A stretch of DNA of 64,000 nt from Enterococcus moraviensis ATCC BAA-383 (GTDB lineage: Bacteria > Bacillota > Bacilli > Lactobacillales > Enterococcaceae): NCBI RefSeq assembly GCF_000407445.1, contig NZ_ASWB01000001.1, forward strand, positions 1,199,042 through 1,263,041, given 5' to 3'. The notes beneath the pieces are model-generated. The model did not search any database. It was not told the origin of the DNA and saw only the letters and a list, made by a program, of their open reading frames with translations. Made by a program: the position numbers and the translations under genes. Below, piece by piece: positions 9,224-19,869 of the stretch. Position 1 is the first letter of the stretch. Every line of letters starts with the position of its first letter.

Positions 9224-10387
9224 TCAGTTCAAATCAGATACCGGTCCGTTTTCTAGCTTTTGCAAGGCAAGGCCTATAAAGCTATAGACAATCGGTATCC
9301 AGTAATTTGCCAATAATGTCTCTTCCATCGTAGATTGAACACAAATTGCCATAAAACCTATGAACAAACTAATTTGAAAAGAAGAAAGTGGTGTTTTTTT
9401 GACTAAATTCGATCCCAAAAAGTAAAGGAGAACGCTAAAAATCAAAATGTACCCAATTACGCCATAGTTTCCTAAAACATAAATGTAGCTATTGTGAGTT
9501 CCTAAAGACTTCCACGAGGCAGTAAAAGGTTCCATCCCAATCAGCATATTCTGAGTACTAGAAAACCATTTTTCAAAAAATTCTGCCCAAATTCTTTCTC
9601 TTCCTGTAAACAAGTTCAGTGTATCCGATTTTGAAAAAGCATAAAAGATAACTGGACCTAAGATAAACATCAAACTAAAGAAAGAGAACAAGACATAATT
9701 ATTTTTCAATATTTTTTTAGGTATGATAGTATCAATGACAATAAACAAGACTAATGCACCTAATGACGCTTTTGATTGGCAAACCCAAATCGCCATCAAT
9801 CCAGCAATATAAACTGGAATCACAAGTAATTTAAAATACCCAATATTGAATGATTTTATTAAAATCGACAATAGGATCACAGATAATAACACCGTCATCC
9901 CAATCGTATTCGTATTGATCCAAATCGCTTCTAATTTGTTACTATTTTTCCAAATATCATTTGCAGGCACTAACTTAGGTAATTCCGTATATATTCTATA
10001 TAGCGTTACACCAAGAGAAACACCCGTAATGCCTCCTAATAAGCCAAAATCTAACTTTGTAAATTTCGTCTTTTTAAAACAAAGAAGAAATAAGAGGATC
10101 AAAGGAATTGAGGCATTGATAAATCGATTACTATGTCTCAATGAAGAGGTCAGCGAGTAAAAGATGAAAATGCCACCTGCTAAAAGAATAAGGACCCAAT
10201 CACTTTTAGTCAATTCTTTAACTTTTAACAGCAACACCAACATAATCGCTGCTGCTAAAAGATACACACTGTTTACATAAATAAATGACGTTGTTTTTGT
10301 TCCAATTCCAACTACCCACATCAAATATGAAGCAGCAATGGTAACTAACAAAATTAGATTACTTATCCTATTTAGTATTTTATCCAT
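9224..10387 (-). CDS. epaQ: O-antigen polymerase/ligase-like membrane protein EpaQ
   Basis: A 387-residue protein with roughly eleven membrane segments. A large extracytoplasmic loop near the middle to C-terminal part contains LNLFTGRERIWAEFFEKW and a later SLGTHNSYIYVLGNYG. The TGRE...W...HN-Y pattern is typical of the Wzy/WaaL/O-antigen ligase superfamily. It would join or transfer lipid-linked glycan units on the outer face. It sits 28 bp after epaP and 137 bp before epaR. Whether it polymerises units or ligates the decoration onto the rhamnan cannot be read from the sequence; the symbol follows cluster order. Confidence 0.82.
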   Translation of the reverse strand: MDKILNRISNLILLVTIAASYLMWVVGIGTKTTSFIYVNSVYLLAAAIMLVLLLKVKELTKSDWVLILLAGGIFIFYSLTSSLRHSNRFINASIPLILLFLLCFKKTKFTKLDFGLLGGITGVSLGVTLYRIYTELPKLVPANDIWKNSNKLEAIWINTNTIGMTVLLSVILLSILIKSFNIGYFKLLVIPVYIAGLMAIWVCQSKASLGALVLFIVIDTIIPKKILKNNYVLFSFFSLMFILGPVIFYAFSKSDTLNLFTGRERIWAEFFEKWFSSTQNMLIGMEPFTASWKSLGTHNSYIYVLGNYGVIGYILIFSVLLYFLGSNLVKKTPLSSFQISLFIGFMAICVQSTMEETLLANYWIPIVYSFIGLALQKLENGPVSDLN

Positions 10388-10415
10388 ACTAACATCCTTT
10401 CAATGAACCGCTCAA

Positions 10416-12377
10416 CTAGTAGATAACTTGATAAATATACGCATTATTTGTGTCGGGTCCATAAAGTTGTTTCAATTGAATCGTTTCTGTCGCAAGTGTA
10501 TCAATCGTTTCATACGTAACCAAATATTTGATATTATATTTCTTCAAACTTTCTAATCCTAATCTGACCACAAAGGCATCTGCGTTCAATAATTCAAACT
10601 GTGGTTTATTATTGCCTATCTCTACATAAATATGTGAGTAACGATTGTAAACATCTTCATATTTTCCAGTTGGATCAAGAGGTTTCCATGATTCCAAGTT
10701 GGGTGTAAAGGCCGTGCCATTAAACGTGTGAACACCTAGCATTGGTAAGTAAGCATGCATCATGCGTTCGCCAGCCCAAACCTGATTTGGATCTTTTTTT
10801 TCTATCTCCATCACAGTCTGTGCAATTTTCTTTTCATAAACAGCATCTACTCCTCGAGCAACAGGATTCACACCGCTTCCTGTAAAGAGAACGATTCCTA
10901 CTAACAATATGGAGAACAAATACTTACGTTTATTTAATAAGAGAACAATAAGTAAACCTGCAAACAATAAAATCATGATAATATCTAGTTTACTCAAATA
11001 CAATCTCAAGTTTCCTTTATATAAGGCAAAGAAGTACAATCCAAGATTGATACCAATAATTCCTACTTGAGAAACCAGTGACAATTTCTTTTGTTCCCAA
11101 ATAAATTGAATGAACCAAATACTTAATAAGATTGCTGAAAAACTAAACGCTAGATACGCCCGTTCTTCTGGTACATAAGACCATAACGTGACCTTAGCAA
11201 AAATGGTTGGAAAACGAACACTCATCCAAACCAAATTGAATAAGCTAAACATAAATAAAAGAAATCCATAAATATTTTCCTTGATTTTCTTATAAAATAG
11301 CCATGGTGATACTAGTACTATCACAAAAAAGAAGTGATAAAAACTACTTAATTCTGAGTTATTACTATAGACTACATCTTGAAATTGCATTTTCCAATTC
11401 GTTAAGAAAAGAAAAATATCTTTCTTTGCAAAATCACCGCCAACGGAAACTCTATTTCCAGGATAGATCGTATGTAAAACGCCCATAAGCGAATCCCACG
11501 AAGTTATCAAAGAAACACTTACAATCAATCCCGTAATAAAAACGGCCAATCCTATTGAAAAGACATCAAATTTATCTAGTTTCACTTTGTGACGAAGATC
11601 AATGAAGAACGCAATTAAAAAGAACAGAATCAAATAACCGAATGGTACTTGAAGAGCGGGATACAATACCAATATGAACCCAGATGCACAAATACTTGCC
11701 AATAAGGAGAACAGTACCCGCCACCGTTTATTCTCATGGTAATAAAAATAATTATATATGCCCACTAAGAAACCAAACGTAAAAAACACTAAATCGCCAA
11801 CGGGAGAAACAAACCACCATTGAATCGCTGCTGAGAAGGGAATCCAGACACTTGTTAAAAGAGCTAAATACTTATTTCTCTTTGTCAAAATCAATCCTAT
11901 TTCAAAAGATAATAACATCAATCCGATCAACTTTAAGCCCCAATACCATGACAAGCCTCTTTCTTTTCCAAGAAGAACATAGCCCCACGTAAAGGGTTTA
12001 GCGAGTGTCGCTAAATTTAACGCTGGAGAATTGTAGCCTATCACCATATCTTGACCATCAATCGTGATCACTTCATTATGGCCTTTCAAACCAGTCTGTG
12101 TTTGAGAAAGGCTATAAGGTGTTTGAACCATCCATTCATCTGACCTGATTGGGCGTGGTTTACCTAAAATCACACCTTGTTTATCTCCATCCTCGGTATA
12201 ATCCGACACATATTGATCCCACATATTGATTGAACTACCATGTATCTTGAAGACCAATATAAAAATAAACAACGCTAATGCAATCAAAAAACGAGCTTTG
12301 ATTAGTCTATCGATTGCAGCACTAAGCTGATGCTTTTTAGAATTACTTCTTTTAGCTTGCACTTGATTGTTTTCCAT
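10416..12377 (-). CDS. epaP: Large polytopic membrane protein EpaP
   Basis: About 653 residues with a short basic N-terminus, a dozen or more membrane segments and a C-terminal soluble domain of about 130 residues (from about VMEIEKKDPNQVWAGERM). The first extracytoplasmic loop carries conserved-looking charged residues (KPRPIRSDEWMVQTP). The shape resembles GT-C membrane glycosyltransferases. The ATG at 12375-12377 is preferred: GGAG lies 6 nt upstream, inside an earlier in-frame ATG. It is 30 bp from epaO and in the same operon. The proposed role is sugar transfer from a polyprenyl-phosphate donor on the outer face, by inference. Confidence 0.72.
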   Translation of the reverse strand: MENNQVQAKRSNSKKHQLSAAIDRLIKARFLIALALFIFILVFKIHGSSINMWDQYVSDYTEDGDKQGVILGKPRPIRSDEWMVQTPYSLSQTQTGLKGHNEVITIDGQDMVIGYNSPALNLATLAKPFTWGYVLLGKERGLSWYWGLKLIGLMLLSFEIGLILTKRNKYLALLTSVWIPFSAAIQWWFVSPVGDLVFFTFGFLVGIYNYFYYHENKRWRVLFSLLASICASGFILVLYPALQVPFGYLILFFLIAFFIDLRHKVKLDKFDVFSIGLAVFITGLIVSVSLITSWDSLMGVLHTIYPGNRVSVGGDFAKKDIFLFLTNWKMQFQDVVYSNNSELSSFYHFFFVIVLVSPWLFYKKIKENIYGFLLFMFSLFNLVWMSVRFPTIFAKVTLWSYVPEERAYLAFSFSAILLSIWFIQFIWEQKKLSLVSQVGIIGINLGLYFFALYKGNLRLYLSKLDIIMILLFAGLLIVLLLNKRKYLFSILLVGIVLFTGSGVNPVARGVDAVYEKKIAQTVMEIEKKDPNQVWAGERMMHAYLPMLGVHTFNGTAFTPNLESWKPLDPTGKYEDVYNRYSHIYVEIGNNKPQFELLNADAFVVRLGLESLKKYNIKYLVTYETIDTLATETIQLKQLYGPDTNNAYIYQVIY

Positions 12378-12419
12378 CTTTAACTCCATTTCATCGACCT
12401 ACACATTATTTTCCTGTCC

Positions 12420-14564
12420 TTAATCTCTATATGAAAAATTAGGGATTTCTCTTGTAAGATTAGGATTATAAAATGGATCATCTTCGATCAGTGTCGACCA
12501 TTTATGTTCCATCATCGCTTTTTCTTTTTCAAAGCGTTTTTTCTTTTTGCCTTTATCATCGTAACCTCTTGTTTGAGATTCAAAATGGTAAAGTTCTGCT
12601 TCATGAAGCCAAACATTGTCTCGACCTAGTTCTTTCACCTTTAAGCATAGATCCACATCATTAAAAGCAACTGTAAAATCTTCATCAAACCCTGAAACAG
12701 CATCGAAATCTTGTTTTTTCATCAAAAGGCAAGCTGCTGTTACAGCTAAATAATCAACATTCAAGGCCAATTTCCCAAAATAACCTAAATCTCCATGAGG
12801 ATAGCCGTAATGACCATGTCCAGCAATGCCGCCTAATCCTAAAATCACACCTGCGTGTTGGATTGTATTATTTGGATACAATAATTTCGCCCCTACACAC
12901 CCAATTCGTTCTTGTTGACCAAATGAAACCATCAATTTTAACCAGTCAGCATTGATTACTTCGGTGTCATTGTTTAAGAATAAGAGATAGTTCCCCTTGG
13001 CCTCTTTGGCTGCAATATTATTGATTTTAGAGAAATTAAACGGAATATCGATTACGACTACACGGAAACGCTCATTCAGTTGTTGTGCAAAGCTATCATA
13101 CAGTTCTTTCATCTTTTCATCTGTACTACCATTGTCTGCAATAATAATTTCATAATTTTTATATGTTGTTTTTTCAATGATCGACGAAACACAACGTTTA
13201 ACATCCTTATAGCCATTTTTAGTTGGAATAATGATTGAGACTAAGTCTTCTGACTCGATATCATAGTAAACATCATATAAACCATTTGCTCGACCGTGTG
13301 TTGCATGACCTTTGATTTCTCGACGGACTAAAGCATCTTGAACCGCTCTTAGTCCCGCTTCAAAAGCATACCCTTTTGAAGACTGATCCACTGCGGTTGA
13401 AGTCGGTAGCATACGCCAGTGATATAACACTTTAGCAATATGCTTGATTCTGTCACTCGTTGTCTTTTCAGTAAATCGAAGGACTAAATCATAATCTTGC
13501 GACCCTTCATACCCTTTTCTAAATCCACCGATTTCTTCAAGAATCGTCTTACGGTAAACACCTAGATGAGAAATATAATTTGTTCCTAATAATAGATCTG
13601 GGGACCAATCTGGCTTGAAAGACGGATCAGAACGATTGCCTTCCATATCGATTTTATCCTCATCACTATAAATCAAGTCTAGCTCTGGGTTTTCATTCAA
13701 CGCTTTAACCACTTCATAAAAAGCGATTCTCGGTAATTCATCGTCATTATCTAGTAACGCAACAAATTCTCCTGTAGCTAACGCTAACGCAGAGTTTGTT
13801 GCTTCACTGATATGTCCATTTTCTGGTCTAAAAAATACGTTGATTCGTTCATCTAAATTACTATACTCAGTCAATAGTTCTTTTACTCTTAGATCTGTTG
13901 AAGCATCATCTGCCATACATAATTCCCAATTTTGGTAGTCTTGAATCAAAATAGAATCAATACAACGGCGTAGCCATTTTTCTTCTACATTGTAAACTGG
14001 CATAGCAATTGAAATTTTAGGTTGGTATTGAAACCCAGCAATTTCAGCTTTGATTTGCTCAAAGTCAAAGTGCTCATTTCTTTCCAACCAGCTTGGATAA
14101 GAAGATTGATTTCTGATTTTTTCGATTTTAACCCGTTGGATTGTACTTTTGATTCCATTTCTTTTTAGGTAACTGATGCCTTTATGTACTTTTATCATCA
14201 ATCTTGCCATCTTATCTTCCGTACCAGGGATCAAGGGGTGTTTTTTCCCTAAATCGATCCATTCTGATTCACTAGATTGTCCGTCTTCTGAAATAAAACG
14301 AACTTCCAACTTATTTTTCTTTTGGATGCCTTCTAACTGAATGGAAAAACCTGCTAAAACATCGGAATCAACCTCATAAATTTGGTTGACATCTTCTCTT
14401 AAAACACGTTTTATATCGTAAGATGAAACTTGCTCTTGATTGTCGATCGAAATAACTGGTGAGGACTTTGAATCTGTATTCAAAGCCCAGCCAGTTATCG
14501 TTAAGTTGTTGGTTTGTTTCTCTCGATAGATACTATCAATAATGATTTTTATCTCATCGTTCAT
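12420..14564 (-). CDS. epaO: Dual-domain family 2 glycosyltransferase EpaO
   Basis: A 714-residue protein. Residues 1-90 are a small beta-rich domain, then come two GT2 catalytic domains: one from about 180 (ISIAMPVYNVEEKWL, CMADDAST, LLDNDDEL) and one from about 440 (VSIIIPTKNGYKDVK, IIADNGSTD, LFLNNDTEV, FNDVDLC). Tandem GT2 proteins of this type are common in rhamnan and ABC-exported glycan clusters and may add two linkages in turn. The front half strongly resembles the GT2 of the upstream EpaN, suggesting an ancient duplication. It is cytosolic and 32 bp downstream of epaN. Confidence 0.85.
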   Translation of the reverse strand: MNDEIKIIIDSIYREKQTNNLTITGWALNTDSKSSPVISIDNQEQVSSYDIKRVLREDVNQIYEVDSDVLAGFSIQLEGIQKKNKLEVRFISEDGQSSESEWIDLGKKHPLIPGTEDKMARLMIKVHKGISYLKRNGIKSTIQRVKIEKIRNQSSYPSWLERNEHFDFEQIKAEIAGFQYQPKISIAMPVYNVEEKWLRRCIDSILIQDYQNWELCMADDASTDLRVKELLTEYSNLDERINVFFRPENGHISEATNSALALATGEFVALLDNDDELPRIAFYEVVKALNENPELDLIYSDEDKIDMEGNRSDPSFKPDWSPDLLLGTNYISHLGVYRKTILEEIGGFRKGYEGSQDYDLVLRFTEKTTSDRIKHIAKVLYHWRMLPTSTAVDQSSKGYAFEAGLRAVQDALVRREIKGHATHGRANGLYDVYYDIESEDLVSIIIPTKNGYKDVKRCVSSIIEKTTYKNYEIIIADNGSTDEKMKELYDSFAQQLNERFRVVVIDIPFNFSKINNIAAKEAKGNYLLFLNNDTEVINADWLKLMVSFGQQERIGCVGAKLLYPNNTIQHAGVILGLGGIAGHGHYGYPHGDLGYFGKLALNVDYLAVTAACLLMKKQDFDAVSGFDEDFTVAFNDVDLCLKVKELGRDNVWLHEAELYHFESQTRGYDDKGKKKKRFEKEKAMMEHKWSTLIEDDPFYNPNLTREIPNFSYRD

Positions 14565-14596
14565 GTTTTGCTCTCCTTATAATCAAAGGTTTTAGT

Positions 14597-17500
14597 TTAC
14601 TGACGTTTTGGATTTTTATAAACGTCGATCAAGTCTTGTTCTGACCATTTATCAGTCAACAACTTGAAGTTGCCTTTTTTATCAAGATTTTGAATTTTTT
14701 CTTCTGCTTTAAAGATTGCATAAGAACAATAGACAATCTTTTTATCTAGTTGTTTCGCAATTTTCAACGATAAATCCACGCCCATTAAGTCTTTACCTAA
14801 TTCTTCACTAATACCAGAAACAGCAAGATAATCCGCTTTTCTAAAAATCATACAGCTTTCTGAAACAGCTTGAACATTTCTTGGTAAAGCAATGCGGTAA
14901 TAATAGCCTAAACTCTTACCTGGTGTACCTTGTTCTGGATACACCAACCGTTTTTTCTCAGTATCGATAGAAATACCAATATTTTCGATACGGTAGCGAG
15001 AATCGACAACTCTGCCAGTCACAATCCCAGCTGTTGGCTGTTGAACCATATTCATCATCTCAACTAACCAATTGCTTTTTGTTGGTACTAAACCAGCATC
15101 TAAAAGGACAATGTATTCGCCCGTACTTGATTGAACCAATTCATCTCTTGTTTTGCCTTCGCTGTAAATTAGTTTATTACTTGTTGAATGAACGTTTTCT
15201 TTTAATTGTTTTGGTAGAACAATTTCATAATTTTCATAAATCGTTTTTTCTAATAATTTTTTCAAATAGTCATTGATATCGGCAGTGTCGTTTGTGATTA
15301 TAAGTGATACTTTTGGTACAGTATCATAGATATAATTGATTTTATATGATCCGTAAAACTCTGCAATTTCAACATTCGCTTTAATATTACGGCGATCCAT
15401 TGCAGCTTGTACTGCACGTTGACCTGCAACATATGCATATCCTTTACTTTCAGGATTTAAAGCAGTTGATGATTCGATTGCTCGCCAATGGTACATCATT
15501 CCTGGGATATGAGCGATATTCTCGGCGTTCTCTGTTGCACGTAAAACGAAATCATAGTCTTGAGCACCGTTAAATTCAGTCTTCAAACCACCTGTTTTTT
15601 CTAATAAAGAACGTTTCACTACTACAAAATGCGTAATGTAGTTATGATTTAAGATCAATTCTGAATTCCATTTTGATTTATAAAAGGCATTGAACCGTTT
15701 GCCACTTTCAGTCACTTTGTCTTCATCTGTATAAATGAAATCAATCGTTTGATCTTCATTCAACGCTTTGACCACTTCGTACAATGCTTGCGGTGCCAAT
15801 TCATCATCGTTATCCATAAACCCAATGTAGTCACCTGTTGCAATCGTTAGTGCTGAATTTGTAGCTTCTGAAATATGACCATTTTCTTCACGGTAAATGA
15901 CTTTAATGCGATCATCTGCGTCCGCATATTTTTTAAGTAGCGGTTTAATGTAATCACTTGGTGACGCATCGTCTGCTAAACACAGCTCCCAATTTTCATA
16001 ATATTGATTTTGAAGTGAGGACACACATGCATCCAACCACTTTTCTTCCACATTATAAACAGGAACAGCCACAGAAATTTTAGGTTGGAATTTAAATGTT
16101 TTGATTTCTTCCAAAATTGCTGAAGAGTCTACTGGTGTCTCTAGTTGTTCTTGACGTTTGAAATACCATTTCACTGAACCGAGAAGGCCTCTTGTTTGCA
16201 TTGAACGCATTGCACGTTGAATTTTATTCCCAGGTTGAACCATATTTGGTTTTTCCAGACGATATTGTAATTTACGACCATTATTAGCAGCAATGTTCAA
16301 TTGATACGTCGGTTGATCTTGTGCATCCATCACTTCGATGACAAATCCATATTCTTGATCGCCTTTTAACTCAAACATATCAATAACATCTCTTCGATAT
16401 TCTGTTGTTACAAGATAATCTACAGGTATTTCAGCTGATACTTTAAAATCGACTGGCAGCTTGTCTTCTTTAGAATATGCCCAACCGCGAATCACTGTTT
16501 TTTTCTCTTCGACATGACGAACGATATCATCAATATTCAGTGAAATAAGTGAATCAAATTTACTGATTGATACTTTTTTGTATTTTGCCATTTGTTTGCC
16601 ACTCACCATTAATTCTGTATTTTTTGATTGATTATTTTCTGCTCGTTGTGCGATTGCATAATCGATCAATCCATGAACAGTATCAGAAAACATACCTTCA
16701 TATTTATAGTCTACGGTGATCGTCATCGTTTGTCCGGCAATCTTTTTATCATTTATTTCCATTACAGGTACTTGATCATCAGAGAAGAAATATTGCTTAT
16801 CTTTCTCATACACAGCATTTGTTGCACTTGGTTGGATTTCGTTTCCGTTAACCGTTAATTCTACCTTAACAACGGCACCTGTCATACTTGGGAAAATTTT
16901 TAATAATTCGATATTTTCTGGTATGTCGATCGTAAATGTTTTATTTTCGCCTGACACGTTATTAAGCTGAACATCAAATTCTTTTTGCTCTTCTTCACCA
17001 CAATCATATAGGAAATGAATATTCTTTCTATAACTTGAATTGTCCGGTATAACACGAACTGGATTTTCCACCGGATGCGCAGAAAGTGCATAAAAATACT
17101 GATAGACTTCCCCAAATGGACGTGCTTTAAACGCAGCACGAATTTCCACAGGCAAGTCTTCATAGTTCGATTCAAGTTCGTTATAACCAACTTCATTGAT
17201 CGTAAAATCTTCTTTGGCAATAAATAAACCAATTTCTTCAAAAAGCTTTTCAAATCCACTTTGAACGAAGAAAGACTTGTGTGTTGCATCAAGTAATCCT
17301 GTTTCACGCCAATCTAATTTATTATTGAATAGATCGATCAAAACAGAATTATGTGCAATATTTGGGAAAGTGATCAAGATTTGGCCTGCATCACTTAAAA
17401 AAGGTTTTACTTTCATCAACGCATTTTTAGGATTCATTAAATGTTCTAACACATCCGCAAAAATAATATAATCGAAGGTTTGGCCTTCAAAATGTTTCGT

Positions 17501-17740
17501 CCAAGCTTCCTCATCGATATTTCCGTAAAAACCATCATTAGAAAACTCACTAACATGATCATATAATTCTTTGTCTAGCTCAACGATTGCAACATAACAA
17601 TTTTTTTCTTCCATCAAATATTTTGTCATTCGACCATTTCCTGGACCAAACTCTAATACTCGACTATTTTCTTTAATTTGGGCAACGATTTTACCAACAC
17701 TGGTACTCTCGTCAACTTCCATTTCAAAATCATATTTCAT
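14597..17740 (-). CDS. epaN: Methyltransferase-glycosyltransferase fusion EpaN
   Basis: About 1047 residues. An N-terminal class I SAM methyltransferase (VLEFGPGNGRMTKYL near residue 30, FADVLEHLMNP near 100) is followed by a beta-rich linker region. A GT2 domain starts near 555 (ISVAVPVYNVEEKWL, LADDASP, FMDNDDEL), and a second, degraded GT2-like domain starts near 810 whose DxD-type residues are not obvious. The start at 17738-17740 is chosen because AAGGAT precedes it, giving an 11-bp overlap with epaM. An ABC transporter ATPase with a C-terminal sensor domain lies directly upstream. The methyltransferase may therefore cap the chain before export, as in WbdD/Wzt systems; this is inference. 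Confidence 0.82.
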   Translation of the reverse strand: MKYDFEMEVDESTSVGKIVAQIKENSRVLEFGPGNGRMTKYLMEEKNCYVAIVELDKELYDHVSEFSNDGFYGNIDEEAWTKHFEGQTFDYIIFADVLEHLMNPKNALMKVKPFLSDAGQILITFPNIAHNSVLIDLFNNKLDWRETGLLDATHKSFFVQSGFEKLFEEIGLFIAKEDFTINEVGYNELESNYEDLPVEIRAAFKARPFGEVYQYFYALSAHPVENPVRVIPDNSSYRKNIHFLYDCGEEEQKEFDVQLNNVSGENKTFTIDIPENIELLKIFPSMTGAVVKVELTVNGNEIQPSATNAVYEKDKQYFFSDDQVPVMEINDKKIAGQTMTITVDYKYEGMFSDTVHGLIDYAIAQRAENNQSKNTELMVSGKQMAKYKKVSISKFDSLISLNIDDIVRHVEEKKTVIRGWAYSKEDKLPVDFKVSAEIPVDYLVTTEYRRDVIDMFELKGDQEYGFVIEVMDAQDQPTYQLNIAANNGRKLQYRLEKPNMVQPGNKIQRAMRSMQTRGLLGSVKWYFKRQEQLETPVDSSAILEEIKTFKFQPKISVAVPVYNVEEKWLDACVSSLQNQYYENWELCLADDASPSDYIKPLLKKYADADDRIKVIYREENGHISEATNSALTIATGDYIGFMDNDDELAPQALYEVVKALNEDQTIDFIYTDEDKVTESGKRFNAFYKSKWNSELILNHNYITHFVVVKRSLLEKTGGLKTEFNGAQDYDFVLRATENAENIAHIPGMMYHWRAIESSTALNPESKGYAYVAGQRAVQAAMDRRNIKANVEIAEFYGSYKINYIYDTVPKVSLIITNDTADINDYLKKLLEKTIYENYEIVLPKQLKENVHSTSNKLIYSEGKTRDELVQSSTGEYIVLLDAGLVPTKSNWLVEMMNMVQQPTAGIVTGRVVDSRYRIENIGISIDTEKKRLVYPEQGTPGKSLGYYYRIALPRNVQAVSESCMIFRKADYLAVSGISEELGKDLMGVDLSLKIAKQLDKKIVYCSYAIFKAEEKIQNLDKKGNFKLLTDKWSEQDLIDVYKNPKRQ

Positions 17741-18947
17741 CTTTAATAGTATCCTTCCATTCATGATCTAAAATGACGATGCCTTCTCCTGCATAGCGAC
17801 CACTAATAAACATGTTCAAGTATTTCGTTTTATAGACCAAAGGTACTGTGGCGTGTTCTTCAAAGAATGCAATATCAAAATAATATTCCCCTGTTAAAAG
17901 AGACATTTTCCCATACTCTAAGTAAAAGACATTTTTGCCTTTTTCCCATGGAATTTTAACGCCATCTAACAATGTATTTAGTCCGCAAACATAGTTATTA
18001 TCAACTGTCCGAATCGCGATACCACATACAGGTGATTTGATTGAATCATTTTTTACAGTATATTCTAGTTTGACAATGACCTTCTCATCTTGTGTCACTA
18101 TTTCTAAAGGTTCCAACGCATGATTGAGTAAGGTTGCTTTGTCAACTTCGATAATATCAGGAACAGTTTCTTCATTTTGAATCGTTTTTTCACGGTCAAC
18201 TGTTTTGATTGATTTTTTCTTCAAGAAATTTTCGTAGTTTGTTGTAACATCCATCGTATCGCCATATTCAACAACTTCTCCATTTTTCAACCAAAATGTT
18301 CGGTCGCAGAAACGACGTACAGAGTTAACATCATGAGAAACAAAAAGAATCGTTTTACCGGAATTTTTGATTTCAGTAAATTTCTCCATACATTTCAGTT
18401 GAAATTCTAAATCTCCAACTGCCAAAGCTTCATCAACAATTAAAATATCTGGATCTACATTGATCGCAACAGCAAAAGCCAAACGAACAAACATCCCGCT
18501 GGAATAAGTCTTTACAGGTTGATACAAATGATCGCCAATATCAGCAAACTTAATGACATCATCCACTCGCTCTTCCATTTCTTCTCTAGAAAAACCAAGC
18601 ACCATTCCGTTTAGGAAAATATTTTCATAGCCAGAATATTCTGGGTTAAAACCTGATCCTAATTCTAATAGCGCAGAAATTTTCCCATCTATTGTCATAG
18701 AACCAGATGTTGGCGTTAAAACACCTGTAATTATTTTAAGAATCGTTGATTTACCCGAACCATTTTCTCCAACAAACCCAATCATTTCACCTTTTTCAAT
18801 TTGCATCGTGACATCTTTTAATGCATAAAAAAGATCGTGATACGTCTTTTTCATTGGATTAAGCGCTTCTTTAAAACGATCAGAAGGTTTTTTATACATG
18901 TTATATGTTTTTGTTATATTCTGTATATCGATTGCATATTCTGACAT
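17730..18947 (-). CDS. epaM: Polysaccharide ABC transporter ATPase with Wzt-like C-terminal domain, EpaM
   Basis: A 405-residue ATPase with Walker A GENGSGKST (about residue 57), a YSSGMFVRL signature (about 145), and Walker B DPDILIVDEAL (about 165). It belongs to the TagH/RgpD/Wzt family. Beyond about residue 265 there is a 130-residue beta-rich extension like the glycan-recognition domain of Wzt in O9a-type systems. It pairs with the permease EpaL 59 bp upstream to export the lipid-linked rhamnan. The stop overlaps the start of epaN by 11 bp, so the putative capping enzyme and the sensor ATPase are translationally coupled. Confidence 0.93.
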   Translation of the reverse strand: MSEYAIDIQNITKTYNMYKKPSDRFKEALNPMKKTYHDLFYALKDVTMQIEKGEMIGFVGENGSGKSTILKIITGVLTPTSGSMTIDGKISALLELGSGFNPEYSGYENIFLNGMVLGFSREEMEERVDDVIKFADIGDHLYQPVKTYSSGMFVRLAFAVAINVDPDILIVDEALAVGDLEFQLKCMEKFTEIKNSGKTILFVSHDVNSVRRFCDRTFWLKNGEVVEYGDTMDVTTNYENFLKKKSIKTVDREKTIQNEETVPDIIEVDKATLLNHALEPLEIVTQDEKVIVKLEYTVKNDSIKSPVCGIAIRTVDNNYVCGLNTLLDGVKIPWEKGKNVFYLEYGKMSLLTGEYYFDIAFFEEHATVPLVYKTKYLNMFISGRYAGEGIVILDHEWKDTIKDEI

Positions 18948-19006
18948 TGTTTACTCTCCTTGTGTTTATCCATCACATTTCAATAGGTCTACGTACTATT
19001 TTTTTA

Positions 19007-19801
19007 CTATAATACATCAGAAAAATGTGGTTTCAAACGTCTAAATACAGTTGAACCAATTAGCAAAAGAACGATTGTAAAGGCCCAGAAGTACAAACCA
19101 TACTGCCAATGTTCCCAAAACCAAGCGCCACCAGTAAATGAATCACGATACCCTTGAATAATGTAGTAAAGTGGGTTTAATTTTAACACTTTTTCGATCC
19201 AACCTGAAGGCTGCCATAAAATAGGTAACGTCCACATAATCGTTTGCATTGCTACATTGATAAATTGCATGATATCTGGTAGAAATGGTTGTGTGGAAGA
19301 AGTGAGCCATGTTACACCTGTTAAGAAAATGATCAGACAAAATAGATAATAGATCAATTGAATACTTTGTAATGATGGATAAATACCACTTAATGAGGTA
19401 ATCCCAAAACCAATCACAATAAAAAATAAATGTGTATATAAGCTTGAAAGAATTTTTGATGTTGGTAAAATCTGTACATTAAACACTACTTTTTTTACAA
19501 GATAGCTATACTCTCTAAAAACATTTGTTGCTGACAACAATGAGTCGGAGAAAAAGAACCATGGAATCAATCCTGTCACGAGATATACGATAAAAGGGTA
19601 TTCTTCATTAGCCCCTTGTTGTCGTATTTGCGAAAAAACAAACCAGTAAGTCAAAACGGTCACCAAAGGCGTAATGAATGCCCAGATGATCCCCAACGCT
19701 GAACCTGCATATTTTGATTTAAAATCATTAAACGAAAACTGGATCAATAGTTTTCTATTTTCAAAAATATTTTTAAAAATGGATAGTGTTTCTCGTATCA
19801 T
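19007..19801 (-). CDS. epaL: Polysaccharide ABC transporter permease EpaL
   Basis: A 264-residue ABC-2 type permease with about six membrane segments. It has the family's N-terminal amphipathic region and the KSKYAGSALGIIWAFITPL motif after residue 28, which interfaces with the ATPase. Family members (TagG, RgpC, Wzm) export undecaprenyl-linked wall polymers. A candidate promoter at 19870-19898 and an upstream terminator suggest that epaL begins a transcription unit running to epaR or further. Confidence 0.92.
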   Translation of the reverse strand: MIRETLSIFKNIFENRKLLIQFSFNDFKSKYAGSALGIIWAFITPLVTVLTYWFVFSQIRQQGANEEYPFIVYLVTGLIPWFFFSDSLLSATNVFREYSYLVKKVVFNVQILPTSKILSSLYTHLFFIVIGFGITSLSGIYPSLQSIQLIYYLFCLIIFLTGVTWLTSSTQPFLPDIMQFINVAMQTIMWTLPILWQPSGWIEKVLKLNPLYYIIQGYRDSFTGGAWFWEHWQYGLYFWAFTIVLLLIGSTVFRRLKPHFSDVL

Positions 19802-19869
19802 TGACTCTGTTCCTTTCCTATTTCCATCGCTTTTAAATTTATACTTAAAATGAGTTGCATAACATTACT

